From: Planctomycetota bacterium
GTDB lineage: Bacteria; Planctomycetota; Phycisphaerae; WQYP01
Length of the DNA stretch: 38,480 nt
Assembly: GCA_021819825.1 (NCBI GenBank)
Contig: JAKAEZ010000022.1
Coordinates: forward strand, 1-38,480
Direction: 5' to 3'
The notes beneath the pieces were generated by a model. That model was given only the letters and a program-made list of their open reading frames with translations. It had not been told where the DNA came from and searched no databases. The position numbers and the translations under genes are program-made. Below are positions 10,683-19,176 of this stretch, piece after piece; the stretch's first letter is position 1, and every line of letters starts with the position of its first letter.

Positions 10683-11765
10683 ATGAAACTGGAAAAAAAT
10701 AAATCGCTGACGTATAAGCAAGCGGGTGTGGACATCGATGCCGGAGATGTCATGGTCGATCAGATCAAGCATCTCTGTGCGCGCACCTATGGTCCGCGCG
10801 TGCTGGGCAAGTGGGGGGCTTTCGCGGGGCTTTTTCGCCTGGATTTCAATGAAAAAATATTCGCGCGCAATTATAAGGAACCGGTGCTCATTGCCTGTAC
10901 CGATGGTGTGGGAACGAAAATTAAAGTTGCCGCGGAAATGAAAAAATACGACACCGTCGGCATTGATCTAGTGGCGATGAATGTCAATGACCTGATTGTG
11001 CAGGGCGGTGAGCCGCTGTTTTTTCTGGATTATCTTGCCGTTCACAAATTGGATCCCGCGATAACCACGCAAATGGTCAAAGGAATTTCCGACGGGTGCG
11101 TGGAATCCGGCGCGGCGTTGCTGGGCGGAGAAACCGCTGAAATGCCGGCGGTCTACGCACCTGGGGAATTTGATATGGCGGGATTTGCCGTGGGCGTGGT
11201 GGAACGCAAAGATATTCTGGATGGTTCCGCCGTGGCGTTGGGAGACAGCGTGATCGGCCTGGCCAGCAGCGGCATACATTCCAATGGTTATGCTCTGGTG
11301 CGGCACATCTGCTTTGACAAACTCGGCTTGACGCCCGATACATTTGTTCCGGAATTCAACTGCACGCTGGGCGAGGAACTTCTGCGGCCCACGCGAATTT
11401 ATGTAAAATCTATCATGGGCGTGCTGCACAAATACAAACGCAGCCATGTGATCAAAGCCATGAGCCACATCACCGGCGGTGGCTTGCCGGGAAATCTTCC
11501 GCGCGTTCTCCCGGACGGCATGGCGGTAAAACTTAAACGGGACGCCTGGACGGTAGCGCCGATTTTCCAATATCTGCAAAAGCACGGACCGGTGGATCTC
11601 GATGAAATGTTTAATGTTTTTAACATGGGCATTGGCTACGTGATCGTGGCGAGTCCCAAATATACCCGCTCTATCATGACGCATCTGCGGGCCTCGGGAG
11701 AACAGCCATACTTTTTAGGTAAAATTAAAAAGGCGATGAATGGATCGCAGTTGGAATGGGCGTGA
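10683..11765 (+). CDS. purM: Phosphoribosylformylglycinamidine cyclo-ligase (PurM, AIR synthase)
   Basis: This 360-residue enzyme uses ATP to close the imidazole ring of FGAM in purine synthesis. Family motifs are visible: YKQAGVDIDAGD near the start, TDGVGTKIKVA around residue 80, GIDLVAMNVNDLIVQGGEPLFFLDYLA at about 95-120, and GGETAEMP around 150. SGIHSNGY lies in the middle and HITGGGLPGNLPRVLP in the C-terminal domain. Length is as expected. No strong Shine-Dalgarno is seen. A large inverted heptamer repeat begins nine bases after the stop. Confidence 0.95.
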   Translation: MKLEKNKSLTYKQAGVDIDAGDVMVDQIKHLCARTYGPRVLGKWGAFAGLFRLDFNEKIFARNYKEPVLIACTDGVGTKIKVAAEMKKYDTVGIDLVAMNVNDLIVQGGEPLFFLDYLAVHKLDPAITTQMVKGISDGCVESGAALLGGETAEMPAVYAPGEFDMAGFAVGVVERKDILDGSAVALGDSVIGLASSGIHSNGYALVRHICFDKLGLTPDTFVPEFNCTLGEELLRPTRIYVKSIMGVLHKYKRSHVIKAMSHITGGGLPGNLPRVLPDGMAVKLKRDAWTVAPIFQYLQKHGPVDLDEMFNVFNMGIGYVIVASPKYTRSIMTHLRASGEQPYFLGKIKKAMNGSQLEWA

Positions 11766-11773
11766 GACAATGA

Positions 11774-11906
11774 GGAGTTAGAAGCTAGAAGCTAGAAGTT
11801 AGAAGGCTTTGGAAGCGCTGCGCTGCTAATTTCCTTGACGAGTAAACTTATCCTTCGCTTTCTCCGTCTACTAACTTCTAACTTCTAGCTCCTAGCTTCT
11901 AACTCC
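11774..11906. repeat. 32-bp inverted heptamer repeat after purM
   Basis: The left arm 11774-11805 (GGAGTTA, GAAGCTA, GAAGCTA, GAAGTTA, GAAG) and the right arm 11875-11906 are reverse complements with a single mismatch, separated by 69 bases. A 7-bp GC hairpin, TAGCCCC/GGGGCTA, follows at 11914-11930. It can act as a large fold-back at the purM 3' end. Its arms belong to the same repeat family as 3705-3729. Confidence 0.8.
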
Positions 11907-12002
11907 TAACTCCTAGCCCCGCAGGGGCTATCACTATGACTATGCCGATGGTAGAATAAAATAATGTATCCGATGGATTTTCTTTACCTTTGAGGGTTGC
12001 TC

Positions 12003-13331
12003 ATGTCAGGTGAATTTAATAGCTCGGGTTCCGTATCTTCCGGAACCCCTGGCGACGATATTAATCAGGCGGTTTCCGAAGCCATGGGCGGTTTGTCCAT
12101 GGAAGAACTGCTTAAATCTGTATCCCAACCTGCCGCCGCTGTGGAAGATAACTTGGACCCGTCGCGTCCGATGCGCGGCGGGCGGCCCAAAGCCGCGGCT
12201 GAAGCGCCGGCCGCCGGCAGCCGGGATCGGCGTGGCCGCGTAATCGCCATTCGTGACCGAAGCATCTTTATTGATCTGGGCGGAAAATCACAGGGCGTGG
12301 TTCCTCTGGAACAATTCATGGAGCATGACGAAGAACCGATTATCGGCCAGGAATATGAATTCACATTCACGGGATATGACAATCGTGAAGGGTTGGTGAT
12401 GTTGTCGCGGCGCGGCGCGGTCAACCATGGCTCATGGGACCAACTGCACGAAGGTGATGTCGTGGAAGGCGTGGTTGCCGCCGCCAACAAAGGCGGCTTG
12501 GAAGTTACGATTAACAATATCCGCGCCTTTATGCCCGCGGGGCAGGTGGATATTCGATTTAATTCTGATCTCAACGAGCTGGTGGGACAGAAAATAAAGT
12601 GCCAGATTATTGAAGTAAATCGCTCAGACCGCAAACTGGTGGTAAGCCGCAGGGAAATTCTGGAACAGCAGGCGGTCCTTGATCGGGCAAAAACATGGAG
12701 CGAACTGGCGACGGGTCAGATTCGTGAAGGAGTGGTCAGCAGCGTGCAGGCGTATGGTGCCTTTGTGGATATCGGCGGAGTGGATGGGCTGCTGCATGTT
12801 TCAGCGATGAGCCATACCCGCGTGGCGGACCCCACTAAAATTGTTAAACCCGGCGATCGTGTGCAGGTGATGGTTTTGGCGGTGGACCAGGAAAAACAGC
12901 GCGTCTCACTGGGCCTTAAGCAATTGCAGAAAGATCCCTGGACCAGTGCGGCAGAGGATTTTCCCGTCGGCATGGTCACGGAATCCACGATCACGCGCTT
13001 GATGGATTTCGGTGCCTTTGCGGAACTTTCGCCCGGCGTTGAAGGGTTGATTCATATTTCAGAACTTGCTACGCACCGCGTCGCCCATACCGGTCAGGTG
13101 GTTAAGCCCGGCGATAAAATCAAAGTAAAAGTTCTGGCCGTGGACCTGGAGAAAAAGCGCATCAGCCTTTCCGCGGCACAGGTGCAGCGTGAAGCCGCGC
13201 AGCAGAACGCCCAACCCGCCGACAGTTCCGCTGGAAGCAATGTCGGTTCTTCCCCCGCAACTTCACCCGCAGCGCCGGCAAAACCCGCCGGGAAGGCGGC
13301 GAAAAAAATCGTCTTGCGCGGCGGCCTGTAA
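12003..13331 (+). CDS. RNA-binding protein with four S1 domains (ribosomal protein S1-like)
   Basis: This protein has 442 residues with four OB-fold S1 domains at roughly 76-138, 149-217, 237-305 and 320-390. The last two are canonical, with G-A-F-V-D-I-G-G-V-D-G-L-L-H and G-A-F-A-E-L-S-P-G-V-E-G-L-I-H. The first 70 residues and last 45 (Ala/Pro/Ser then KKIVLRGGL) are low complexity. It probably acts like ribosomal protein S1 in binding mRNA during translation, or in RNA metabolism. The ATG at 12003 is preferred to a TTG at 11997 because GAGGG at 11992-11996 is then correctly spaced. It is the neighbour before the secretion operon; no functional link is evident. Confidence 0.85.
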   Translation: MSGEFNSSGSVSSGTPGDDINQAVSEAMGGLSMEELLKSVSQPAAAVEDNLDPSRPMRGGRPKAAAEAPAAGSRDRRGRVIAIRDRSIFIDLGGKSQGVVPLEQFMEHDEEPIIGQEYEFTFTGYDNREGLVMLSRRGAVNHGSWDQLHEGDVVEGVVAAANKGGLEVTINNIRAFMPAGQVDIRFNSDLNELVGQKIKCQIIEVNRSDRKLVVSRREILEQQAVLDRAKTWSELATGQIREGVVSSVQAYGAFVDIGGVDGLLHVSAMSHTRVADPTKIVKPGDRVQVMVLAVDQEKQRVSLGLKQLQKDPWTSAAEDFPVGMVTESTITRLMDFGAFAELSPGVEGLIHISELATHRVAHTGQVVKPGDKIKVKVLAVDLEKKRISLSAAQVQREAAQQNAQPADSSAGSNVGSSPATSPAAPAKPAGKAAKKIVLRGGL

Positions 13332-13384
13332 TAGCCTGGCACGCATGGGTGGACCTGAGTGGCAAAAAATATCGGCGTTATTCC

Positions 13385-13412
13385 TTGACTCTAACGGCAA
13401 TCAAACTACCAT
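13385..13412 (+). promoter_or_regulatory. Candidate sigma-70-like promoter before pilB
   Basis: TTGACT (13385-13390), a 16-base spacer and TACCAT (13407-13412) lie 32 bases before the pilB-like ATG. The match is only partial, and the site is chosen by eye. Confidence 0.35.
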
Positions 13413-13444
13413 ACACAGTGTCTTATATTTTTGGCAGGTGATGC

Positions 13445-15154
13445 ATGGCTCGCAAACGTAAAGATGTGACGGAAATTTTAGTGGAAATGGGTTCCATTAA
13501 ACCGCCGGCCGCCGCCAAAGCCATGGAAGAAGCCCGAAAAACTTTTAAGCCCATTGAAGAAGTTTTGGTTGAATCCAAAGTCGCCACGGAGGAAGATGTC
13601 ACCAAAGCCATGGCTATTCAGTACGATATGGAATATATCGATCTGGATAAAAATACGATGGCCGTCAGCGATTTTCGGCTCCTGCCGGCGGATCTGATTA
13701 AACGCCATCAGGTGCTGCCGCTGGGTGAAGAGGGGGGTAAACTCCGTATTGTCATCGGTGATCCCAATGATCTGGAAACCCTTGAAGCGCTGCGCTTCCG
13801 CCTGAATAAACCGCTGGAAACCTGTCTGGCGGTAAAAAGCAAAATTAAAAAGCACATTGAACGGCTTTTTTCCGAAGAGCAGAAATCCATTGATGAGATG
13901 ATCCGCAAAATCAGCATGGATCGCGGAACATCCATTGATATGTCCTTAAAAGAGCAGACCAAAGACGGCGAAGAAGCGCCCATTATCCGGCTGGTTTCCG
14001 CCATCATCTCCGAAGCCGTTAAAGCGCGGGCCAGCGATATTCATATTGAACCGATGAAAGACCGCATCCGCGTGCGCTATCGTATTGACGGCGTATGCGT
14101 GCAGCGTGACAACCTCCGCAAACAAATGCAGAATTCCGTCATCGCCCGCATCAAAATCATGTCCGGTATGGACATCGCCGAACGTCGGCTGCCGCAGGAC
14201 GGTCGCATTAAAATGGCGGTCGATGGTTCAGATATTGATTTCCGTGTCAGCACGCTGCCGGCCTATCATGGCGAATCAATCGTGTTGCGTATTCTGCGGC
14301 CGGATAATGTCAAAATCGGTATTCAACGCATGGGCTTTGAAGAGGACGATTACAACCGTTTCAAGCGCATTATTGCCCGGCCAAATGGCATATTTCTGGT
14401 CACAGGCCCGACCGGTTCGGGAAAAACTACCACACTGTACGGTGCTTTGGCGGAGCTTAACACGCCGGATCGCAAAATCATTACCGCCGAAGATCCGGTG
14501 GAATACAATTTCGCCGGTATTAATCAATGTCAGGTACGCGAAGCCATCGGCTTAACTTTTGCCAAAATTCTGCGATCCATGCTGCGTCAGGCACCCAATA
14601 TTATTCTGGTGGGTGAAATCCGTGACCGTGAAGTTGCGGATGTGGCCGTGCAGGCCGCCCTGACCGGGCACCTGGTTTTCAGCACGCTACACACCAACGA
14701 CGCGCCCTCCGCGATCACCCGCTTAATTGATATGGGCGTCAAACCCTTCCTGGTGGCGTCTTCCATTCAGGCCATTATGGCTCAGCGCCTCATTCGCACG
14801 CTCTGTGAGCAGTGTAAACAGGTTGATCCTGATCCGGATCGCAAACTTCTGGCACTGTTGGCCATGACGGATAAAGATCTGGCCGGTAAAAAAATATATA
14901 AAGCCGTCGGATGCAATGCCTGTAATAATACCGGCTACCGCGGGCGTATCGGCATATTTGAAATGATGATGATGAACGCGGAAGTTCGGGAACTGGCCTT
15001 TAAGCGGTCGAGTTCTTCGGCGATTCGTAAAGTGGCCATCGCCAACGGGATGAAAACCCTGCTGGAAGACGGGCGGATTAAAGTACTCAACGGCGTCACC
15101 ACGCCCAGGGAAATCGCGCGTGTGACGCAGACCGAAGGTTTGGTGGCGGAATAA
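13445..15154 (+). CDS. pilB: Type IV pilus / type II secretion assembly ATPase (PilB/GspE family)
   Basis: This 569-residue hexameric ATPase drives pilin-fibre extension at the inner membrane. An N-terminal GspE/MshEN-like domain occupies about 1-145. ASDIHIEP starts the core. Walker A GPTGSGKT is at 321-328, the Asp box at ITAEDPVEY, Walker B IILVGEIRD at 386-394, and the His box in GHLVFSTLHTNDAPSA. A tetracysteine zinc site (CEQC, CNAC) follows. The ATG is preceded by a weak AGGTG site. It is followed by pilT and then a second ATPase of the same family, so the two may serve different fibres or different steps. Confidence 0.92.
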   Translation: MARKRKDVTEILVEMGSIKPPAAAKAMEEARKTFKPIEEVLVESKVATEEDVTKAMAIQYDMEYIDLDKNTMAVSDFRLLPADLIKRHQVLPLGEEGGKLRIVIGDPNDLETLEALRFRLNKPLETCLAVKSKIKKHIERLFSEEQKSIDEMIRKISMDRGTSIDMSLKEQTKDGEEAPIIRLVSAIISEAVKARASDIHIEPMKDRIRVRYRIDGVCVQRDNLRKQMQNSVIARIKIMSGMDIAERRLPQDGRIKMAVDGSDIDFRVSTLPAYHGESIVLRILRPDNVKIGIQRMGFEEDDYNRFKRIIARPNGIFLVTGPTGSGKTTTLYGALAELNTPDRKIITAEDPVEYNFAGINQCQVREAIGLTFAKILRSMLRQAPNIILVGEIRDREVADVAVQAALTGHLVFSTLHTNDAPSAITRLIDMGVKPFLVASSIQAIMAQRLIRTLCEQCKQVDPDPDRKLLALLAMTDKDLAGKKIYKAVGCNACNNTGYRGRIGIFEMMMMNAEVRELAFKRSSSSAIRKVAIANGMKTLLEDGRIKVLNGVTTPREIARVTQTEGLVAE

Positions 15155-15261
15155 TCGGTGCAGGAAATTGACGCCGAAAAAGGGTATACTTGGTAGCTGG
15201 GCGTGGATAATGTGTGGTATCGGTGAGCCGGGAACCGCCGATTTTAAGGGATAAAAACTCA

Positions 15262-16419
15262 ATGGGACAAATTCTTATTGATCGTCTGCTGGAAACAGCC
15301 ATTAAGAAAAATGCCTCCGATTTGCATTTGCATGTCGGGCGGCCGCCGGTGTTGCGTCTGCATGGGCACCTGCGGGATTTGGCCACCAAATCCCTGGAGC
15401 CGGATGATACGATGGCTTTGATGAAATCCATCACACCCGATCGTGGGCAGCAGGAATTGCAAGAAACCGGCAGCACCGACTTTGGCTTTGCCTTTTCCAG
15501 TTCCGACGGCCTGGCCAAAGCCCGTTTCCGTGTCGCAGTGTTTCGCCAGAAGGGGCATGTTTCCATTGTGCTGCGGAAAATCCCCTACAAACTTCTGACG
15601 TTTGATGAAATAGGCCTGCCGCCGATTTGTGCGGAACTTTGCCGCCGCCCGCGCGGCTTATTCCTGGTCACCGGGCCTACCGGTTCCGGTAAAACCACGT
15701 CGTTGGCTACGATGGTTAATTATGTCAATGAAAATTTTGAACGACACATTCAAACCGTTGAAGATCCGTTGGAATACTACCATGAGCATAAAAAAAGCAT
15801 GGTCACCCAGCGTGAAGTCGGCCACGGCAGTGATGTGACAACCTTTTCCGAGGCCCTGCGGCGCGTGTTGCGTCAGGACCCCGATGTGATTCTCGTCGGT
15901 GAAATGCGCGATCTGGAAACCATCAGTTCCGCCATTACCGCCGCGGAAACCGGCCACTTGGTCTTCGCCACATTGCACACGTCCGGTGCCGCCAGCACCA
16001 TTAACCGTGTGGTCGATGCGTTTCCCGTCAGCCAGCAGGAACAGATTCGCGTGCAGTTGTCCACCACGTTGCTGGCCATTCTCAGCCAGGCTCTGTTGCC
16101 ACGCTCCGATACGGACAGCGTCGTGGCGGCGTATGAATTTCTGGTTATTACTCCCGCCATCGCCAACATGATCCGTGAAAATAAAACATTCCGTATTGAC
16201 TCGGCCATTCAGACCGGGAAAAAATTTGGTATGCAGTTGCTTGATGACCATCTGCTGGAACTTTACCGCGCCGGCAAAGTCAGTGCCGAAGATGCCGTCG
16301 ATAAGGCGCGCCATCCCGCCGACCTTGCCGAACGCATGGGTGCCCGGCTTGATCGACCGGATACGGAAAAAGACGACGCCCCGGCCACCAGCGGCGGATC
16401 GCGCCGCGCCGCGGGGTAA
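15262..16419 (+). CDS. pilT: Twitching-motility / retraction ATPase PilT
   Basis: This 385-residue retraction-type ATPase lacks the zinc site of PilB. It opens MGQILIDRLLETAIKKNASDLHLHVG, typical for PilT. Walker A GPTGSGKT is at 138-145. The Walker B segment DPDVILVGEMRDLET and the His-box GHLVFATLHTSGAASTINR are intact. The ATG at 15262 is chosen over an upstream ATG at 15214 because AAGGG precedes it and MGQILID fits family starts. A PilT in the same cluster as pseudopilins suggests a dynamic pilus-like fibre rather than a pure secretion piston. Confidence 0.92.
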   Translation: MGQILIDRLLETAIKKNASDLHLHVGRPPVLRLHGHLRDLATKSLEPDDTMALMKSITPDRGQQELQETGSTDFGFAFSSSDGLAKARFRVAVFRQKGHVSIVLRKIPYKLLTFDEIGLPPICAELCRRPRGLFLVTGPTGSGKTTSLATMVNYVNENFERHIQTVEDPLEYYHEHKKSMVTQREVGHGSDVTTFSEALRRVLRQDPDVILVGEMRDLETISSAITAAETGHLVFATLHTSGAASTINRVVDAFPVSQQEQIRVQLSTTLLAILSQALLPRSDTDSVVAAYEFLVITPAIANMIRENKTFRIDSAIQTGKKFGMQLLDDHLLELYRAGKVSAEDAVDKARHPADLAERMGARLDRPDTEKDDAPATSGGSRRAAG

Positions 16420-16424
16420 TATGA

Positions 16425-16779
16425 TAGGTTACAGGTTACAGGGGACAGGTTACAGGGGGAAAGGGGACGCAGAGTCAGAAGGGACGCCAAATAGCCCCCC
16501 GGCTTGCCGGTGGGCCAAGGACGGCGACGGAGGTTACGGAGGAACGGAGGTTACAGGGGACAGGGGATGGGACGAGGGGACTGATTGGAAGTTGAAATTT
16601 AGCCGGCGGCATGGAGCCGCCGGGACCGCCGAGAATGGTGAAATATGAAAAACAATGCACAGACATCAATGATCAATGATCACAGATCACGGATCAATAA
16701 TAAGGGAATTCCCCAAATATTGATCACTAAGCGGCATCAGCCGCGCGCCCCTATAACCTGTAACCTGTCACTTGTAACC
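16425..16779 (+). repeat. Composite fold-back repeat module before gspE
   Basis: This fills the 395-base gap between pilT and gspE. The left arm 16425-16459 is TAGGTTACAG followed by GTTACAG, GGGACAG, GTTACAG and a G run. The right arm 16750-16779 is the reverse-complement type (CCTATAAC, CTGTAAC, CTGTCAC, TTGTAACC). In between are GC hairpins (CCGGCTTGCCGG; a GCCGGCGGC/GCCGCC pair), TGATCAA-type heptamers and a 55-codon ORF. The same order of parts recurs before the first and fourth pseudopilin genes. Confidence 0.8.
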
Positions 16780-16812
16780 TCGTCGCCGCTACGCCGCGCT
16801 ACTATGGAGTAA
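16645..16812 (+). CDS. 55-codon ORF related to pseudopilin leaders
   Basis: ATG at 16645 in the context GGTGAAATATGAAAAACAATG opens a 55-codon frame ending TAA at 16810-16812, two bases before the gspE ATG. The translation (MKNNAQTSMINDHRSRINNK, then GIPQILI and VTSSPLRRATME) is clearly the same as the N-terminal leaders of the first and fourth pseudopilins, but no pilin follows. It might be a translated upstream leader coupled to gspE, or just an open stretch in a repeat. The gspE ribosome site GGAG lies within its last codons. Confidence 0.35.
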   Translation: MKNNAQTSMINDHRSRINNKGIPQILITKRHQPRAPITCNLSLVTSSPLRRATME

Positions 16813-16814
16813 TC

Positions 16815-18638
16815 ATGGCTGAACAGCCCCCAGCACCAAAACCCGGAATGCCCAAGCCCATGCCCAACCCCGCAGAGGCCAAGCCCGGTTCCATGCCGCC
16901 GGTGGATCAACTTAAGGATCGTCCGCTGGGGCGCGTGCTGATAAAAATGGGCCGCCTCACGCGTGAACAGGTGCATCAGGCCTTGGCGGTGCAAACCCAG
17001 CAAAAAGCCCGGCATCTTAATACCCCCATCGGACAGGTGCTGGTGGAATTGGGAATGATTTCCCAAAAAGATCTCAATTTCGCCTTGGCGGCACAGCGTG
17101 GATTTGAAGTTGTGGACCTCGCGGGGCGCGATCTACCGCCGGATTTGGTCAAACAGATTCCCTCCCAGATGGCCAGCGTGTACCGTGTTGTCCCCATCGC
17201 GTTTGATGAAAAAACCAAAACCCTCACCATCGCTCTGGATTCGCCGGATAATTTTCGCGTCGTTGATGATCTGCAAACCCTCATGGGCTTTAAGGTTATT
17301 ACCTGCATCGCCGATCCGGAGGAAGTCGCCAAAATCCTGGCCCGGTACTATGAAACCAAGCAGGATTCGCTTTCGGATTTAATGTCGGAAATCGGTTCGG
17401 ATTCCACGCTGAAAGCCTTGGAAAATCGCGGCGATTCCATCGACCTTGACACTCTGAAGGAACTGGCTGAAGCCAACCCCGTTAAGCGCTTGCTTAACAC
17501 CGTGCTCATGCAGGCCATTAAGGAACGCGCTTCGGATATTCACTTTGAGCCTTTTGAAACTGAATTCAAAATGCGCTACCGCATTGACGGTGTCCTGTAT
17601 GAAATGGTCCCGCCCCCCAAATTTATCGCCATGGCGATCTCCAGTCGTATCAAGGTTATGGCCAATCTGGACATTGCCGAACGCCGCGTCCCGCAGGATG
17701 GCCGCATCCCCCTGATGGTGCAGGGCCACCCGGTGGATTTGCGTGTTGCGGTGTTGCCCACCATTTTTGGTGAAAGCATCGTGCTGCGTGTGCTGGACCG
17801 CTCGAACGTATCTCTGGACCTTGATAAGCTGGGCATGCGCGAAGACGACATGCGCGTCTTCCGCCAGCTCATTGATAAGCCCAACGGCATTGTTCTGGTC
17901 ACCGGCCCGACCGGGTCCGGTAAAACCACCACGCTGTATGCGGCTCTTAATGAACTTAACAGCATTGAAGACAAACTCATCACCACCGAAGACCCGGTGG
18001 AATATGATATTGACGGCATTAATCAGGTGCAGATTCGCTCGGAAATCGACCTGACCTTCGCGCGGTGTCTGCGATCAATCCTGCGGCAAGACCCGGATAT
18101 TATTCTCGTGGGCGAAATCCGTGATAAAGAGACCGCGGAAATCGCCACGCAGGCCTCGCTCACTGGACACTTGGTTTTTACCACCCTGCACACCAATGAC
18201 GCGCCTTCTTCCATCGCCCGGTTACTGGACCTTGGCGTGGAACCCTTCCTGATCACCGCAACCATTGAAGGCGTTCTGGCCCAGCGGCTGTGTCGGCGAA
18301 TTTGTCAGGTATGTAAAGAAGAGTATCAACCCACTGAAGAACATCTTATGGAACTGGAATTAACCCCCGAAGATGTGCGGGGCAAAGCGTTTTATCGGGG
18401 CCGAGGCTGCAATAGCTGCAACAATACCGGCTACCGGGGCCGATTGGCCATTTGCGAGATTATGACCCTGGACGATGAAATGCGCGAAATGATTATGGCC
18501 CACGCCTCCACCAACCTCCTCCGCAACGCCGCCCGCAAACGCGGCATGAGAACCCTCCGCGAATCCGGCCTCATCGGCATCTACGAAGGCGTCACCACCA
18601 TCGAAGAAGTCGTCAAGCAGACGATCACAGAAGAGTAG
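16815..18638 (+). CDS. gspE: Type II secretion ATPase GspE with N-terminal MshEN domains
   Basis: This 607-residue assembly ATPase starts with a Pro-rich stretch (1-35). Two MshEN-type segments follow; the one at 38-61 (PLGRVLIKMG..LTREQVHQALAVQ) fits the c-di-GMP-binding motif known from MshE, so nucleotide control is possible but not shown. Core motifs: ASDIHFEP at 239-246, Walker A GPTGSGKT at 364-371, Walker B IILVGEIRD at 429-437, and zinc ligands Cys497, Cys500, Cys532 and Cys535. GGAG lies five bases before the ATG. The TAG stop is also the first three bases of the left arm of the IVP cassette that follows. Confidence 0.92.
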   Translation: MAEQPPAPKPGMPKPMPNPAEAKPGSMPPVDQLKDRPLGRVLIKMGRLTREQVHQALAVQTQQKARHLNTPIGQVLVELGMISQKDLNFALAAQRGFEVVDLAGRDLPPDLVKQIPSQMASVYRVVPIAFDEKTKTLTIALDSPDNFRVVDDLQTLMGFKVITCIADPEEVAKILARYYETKQDSLSDLMSEIGSDSTLKALENRGDSIDLDTLKELAEANPVKRLLNTVLMQAIKERASDIHFEPFETEFKMRYRIDGVLYEMVPPPKFIAMAISSRIKVMANLDIAERRVPQDGRIPLMVQGHPVDLRVAVLPTIFGESIVLRVLDRSNVSLDLDKLGMREDDMRVFRQLIDKPNGIVLVTGPTGSGKTTTLYAALNELNSIEDKLITTEDPVEYDIDGINQVQIRSEIDLTFARCLRSILRQDPDIILVGEIRDKETAEIATQASLTGHLVFTTLHTNDAPSSIARLLDLGVEPFLITATIEGVLAQRLCRRICQVCKEEYQPTEEHLMELELTPEDVRGKAFYRGRGCNSCNNTGYRGRLAICEIMTLDDEMREMIMAHASTNLLRNAARKRGMRTLRESGLIGIYEGVTTIEEVVKQTITEE

Positions 18639-19086
18639 GTTACAGGTTACGGGTTACAGGTTACAGGGGGAGGACAGTAATGAAAATTCAGTCGCACCGG
18701 GATTTGATTGTTTGGCAGCGAGCCATGGACTTGGCGGTGCAGGTATATCAGGTTAGCCGGGCATTTCCCCGCTCGGAAGTGTATGCGCTAACCAGCCAGT
18801 TAACACGATCCGTAACGTCCGTGGCTGCCAATATAGCCGAGGGGCACGCACGCGGAACCGCTCGGGATTACGCCCAGTTTTTAGCTGTTGCGCGTGGGTC
18901 GCTGATGGAAACGGAAACACTGTTGACCTTGGCGGTACGCTTGGATTACATCAGGCCTGAAACAGCACGCCCGGCTTTCGATCTCATCACGCAGCTTAGC
19001 AAAATGCTCACCAGTCTTCGCCACAAAATCCTCGACCGCATTCCCTGATACCCCCCTGTAACCTGTCCCCTGTCCCCTGTAACCTA
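18636..19086 (+). mobile_element. IVS-like cassette: IVP gene between inverted four-heptamer arms
   Basis: The left arm 18636-18670 (TAGGTTACAG, GTTACGG, GTTACAG, GTTACAG, then G's) and the right arm 19052-19086 are reverse complements at about 30 of 35 positions, with the same number of heptamers. Between them is a single gene, starting 9 bases after the left arm and ending 3 bases before the right arm. Intervening sequences in 23S rRNA of some bacteria have the same plan: a stem plus an IVP ORF. Here the unit lies between gspE and gspF. Mobility is inferred, and no target duplication was identified. Confidence 0.6.
18680..19048 (+). CDS. Four-helix-bundle protein (IVP / S23 family)
   Basis: This 122-residue protein has the classic family marks: DLIVWQRAMDLAVQVY near the N-terminus and LTSQLTRSVTSVAANIAEG at about 37-56, with predicted helices throughout. 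Relatives are encoded inside 23S rRNA intervening sequences, as solitary genes, and as accessory (Avd) proteins of diversity-generating retroelements, which bind nucleic acid. No reverse transcriptase or template repeat is visible here. Its function in this place is unknown. The ribosome site is GGGGGAGGA just after the left heptamer arm. The gene interrupts what is otherwise a gspE-gspF pair. Confidence 0.88.
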   Translation: MKIQSHRDLIVWQRAMDLAVQVYQVSRAFPRSEVYALTSQLTRSVTSVAANIAEGHARGTARDYAQFLAVARGSLMETETLLTLAVRLDYIRPETARPAFDLITQLSKMLTSLRHKILDRIP

Positions 19087-19176
19087 GTCGTCCCCCGCTA
19101 TCCGGCGGGCGGTTTCGCCGGTATATATAGTCAGCGGAAGCCGGGCTGGTGGCTCGGCGAACAAGGAGATTTCTCA

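Noticed and set aside
10968-11684. 238-codon minus-strand ORF inside purM
   Set aside because: It is a shadow of purM; the purM motifs are complete on the plus strand and the antisense translation is His/Gln-rich without a domain.
18636-19086. Diversity-generating retroelement with the four-helix-bundle protein as Avd
   Set aside because: No reverse transcriptase, template repeat or variable repeat with adenine substitutions is seen in the window.
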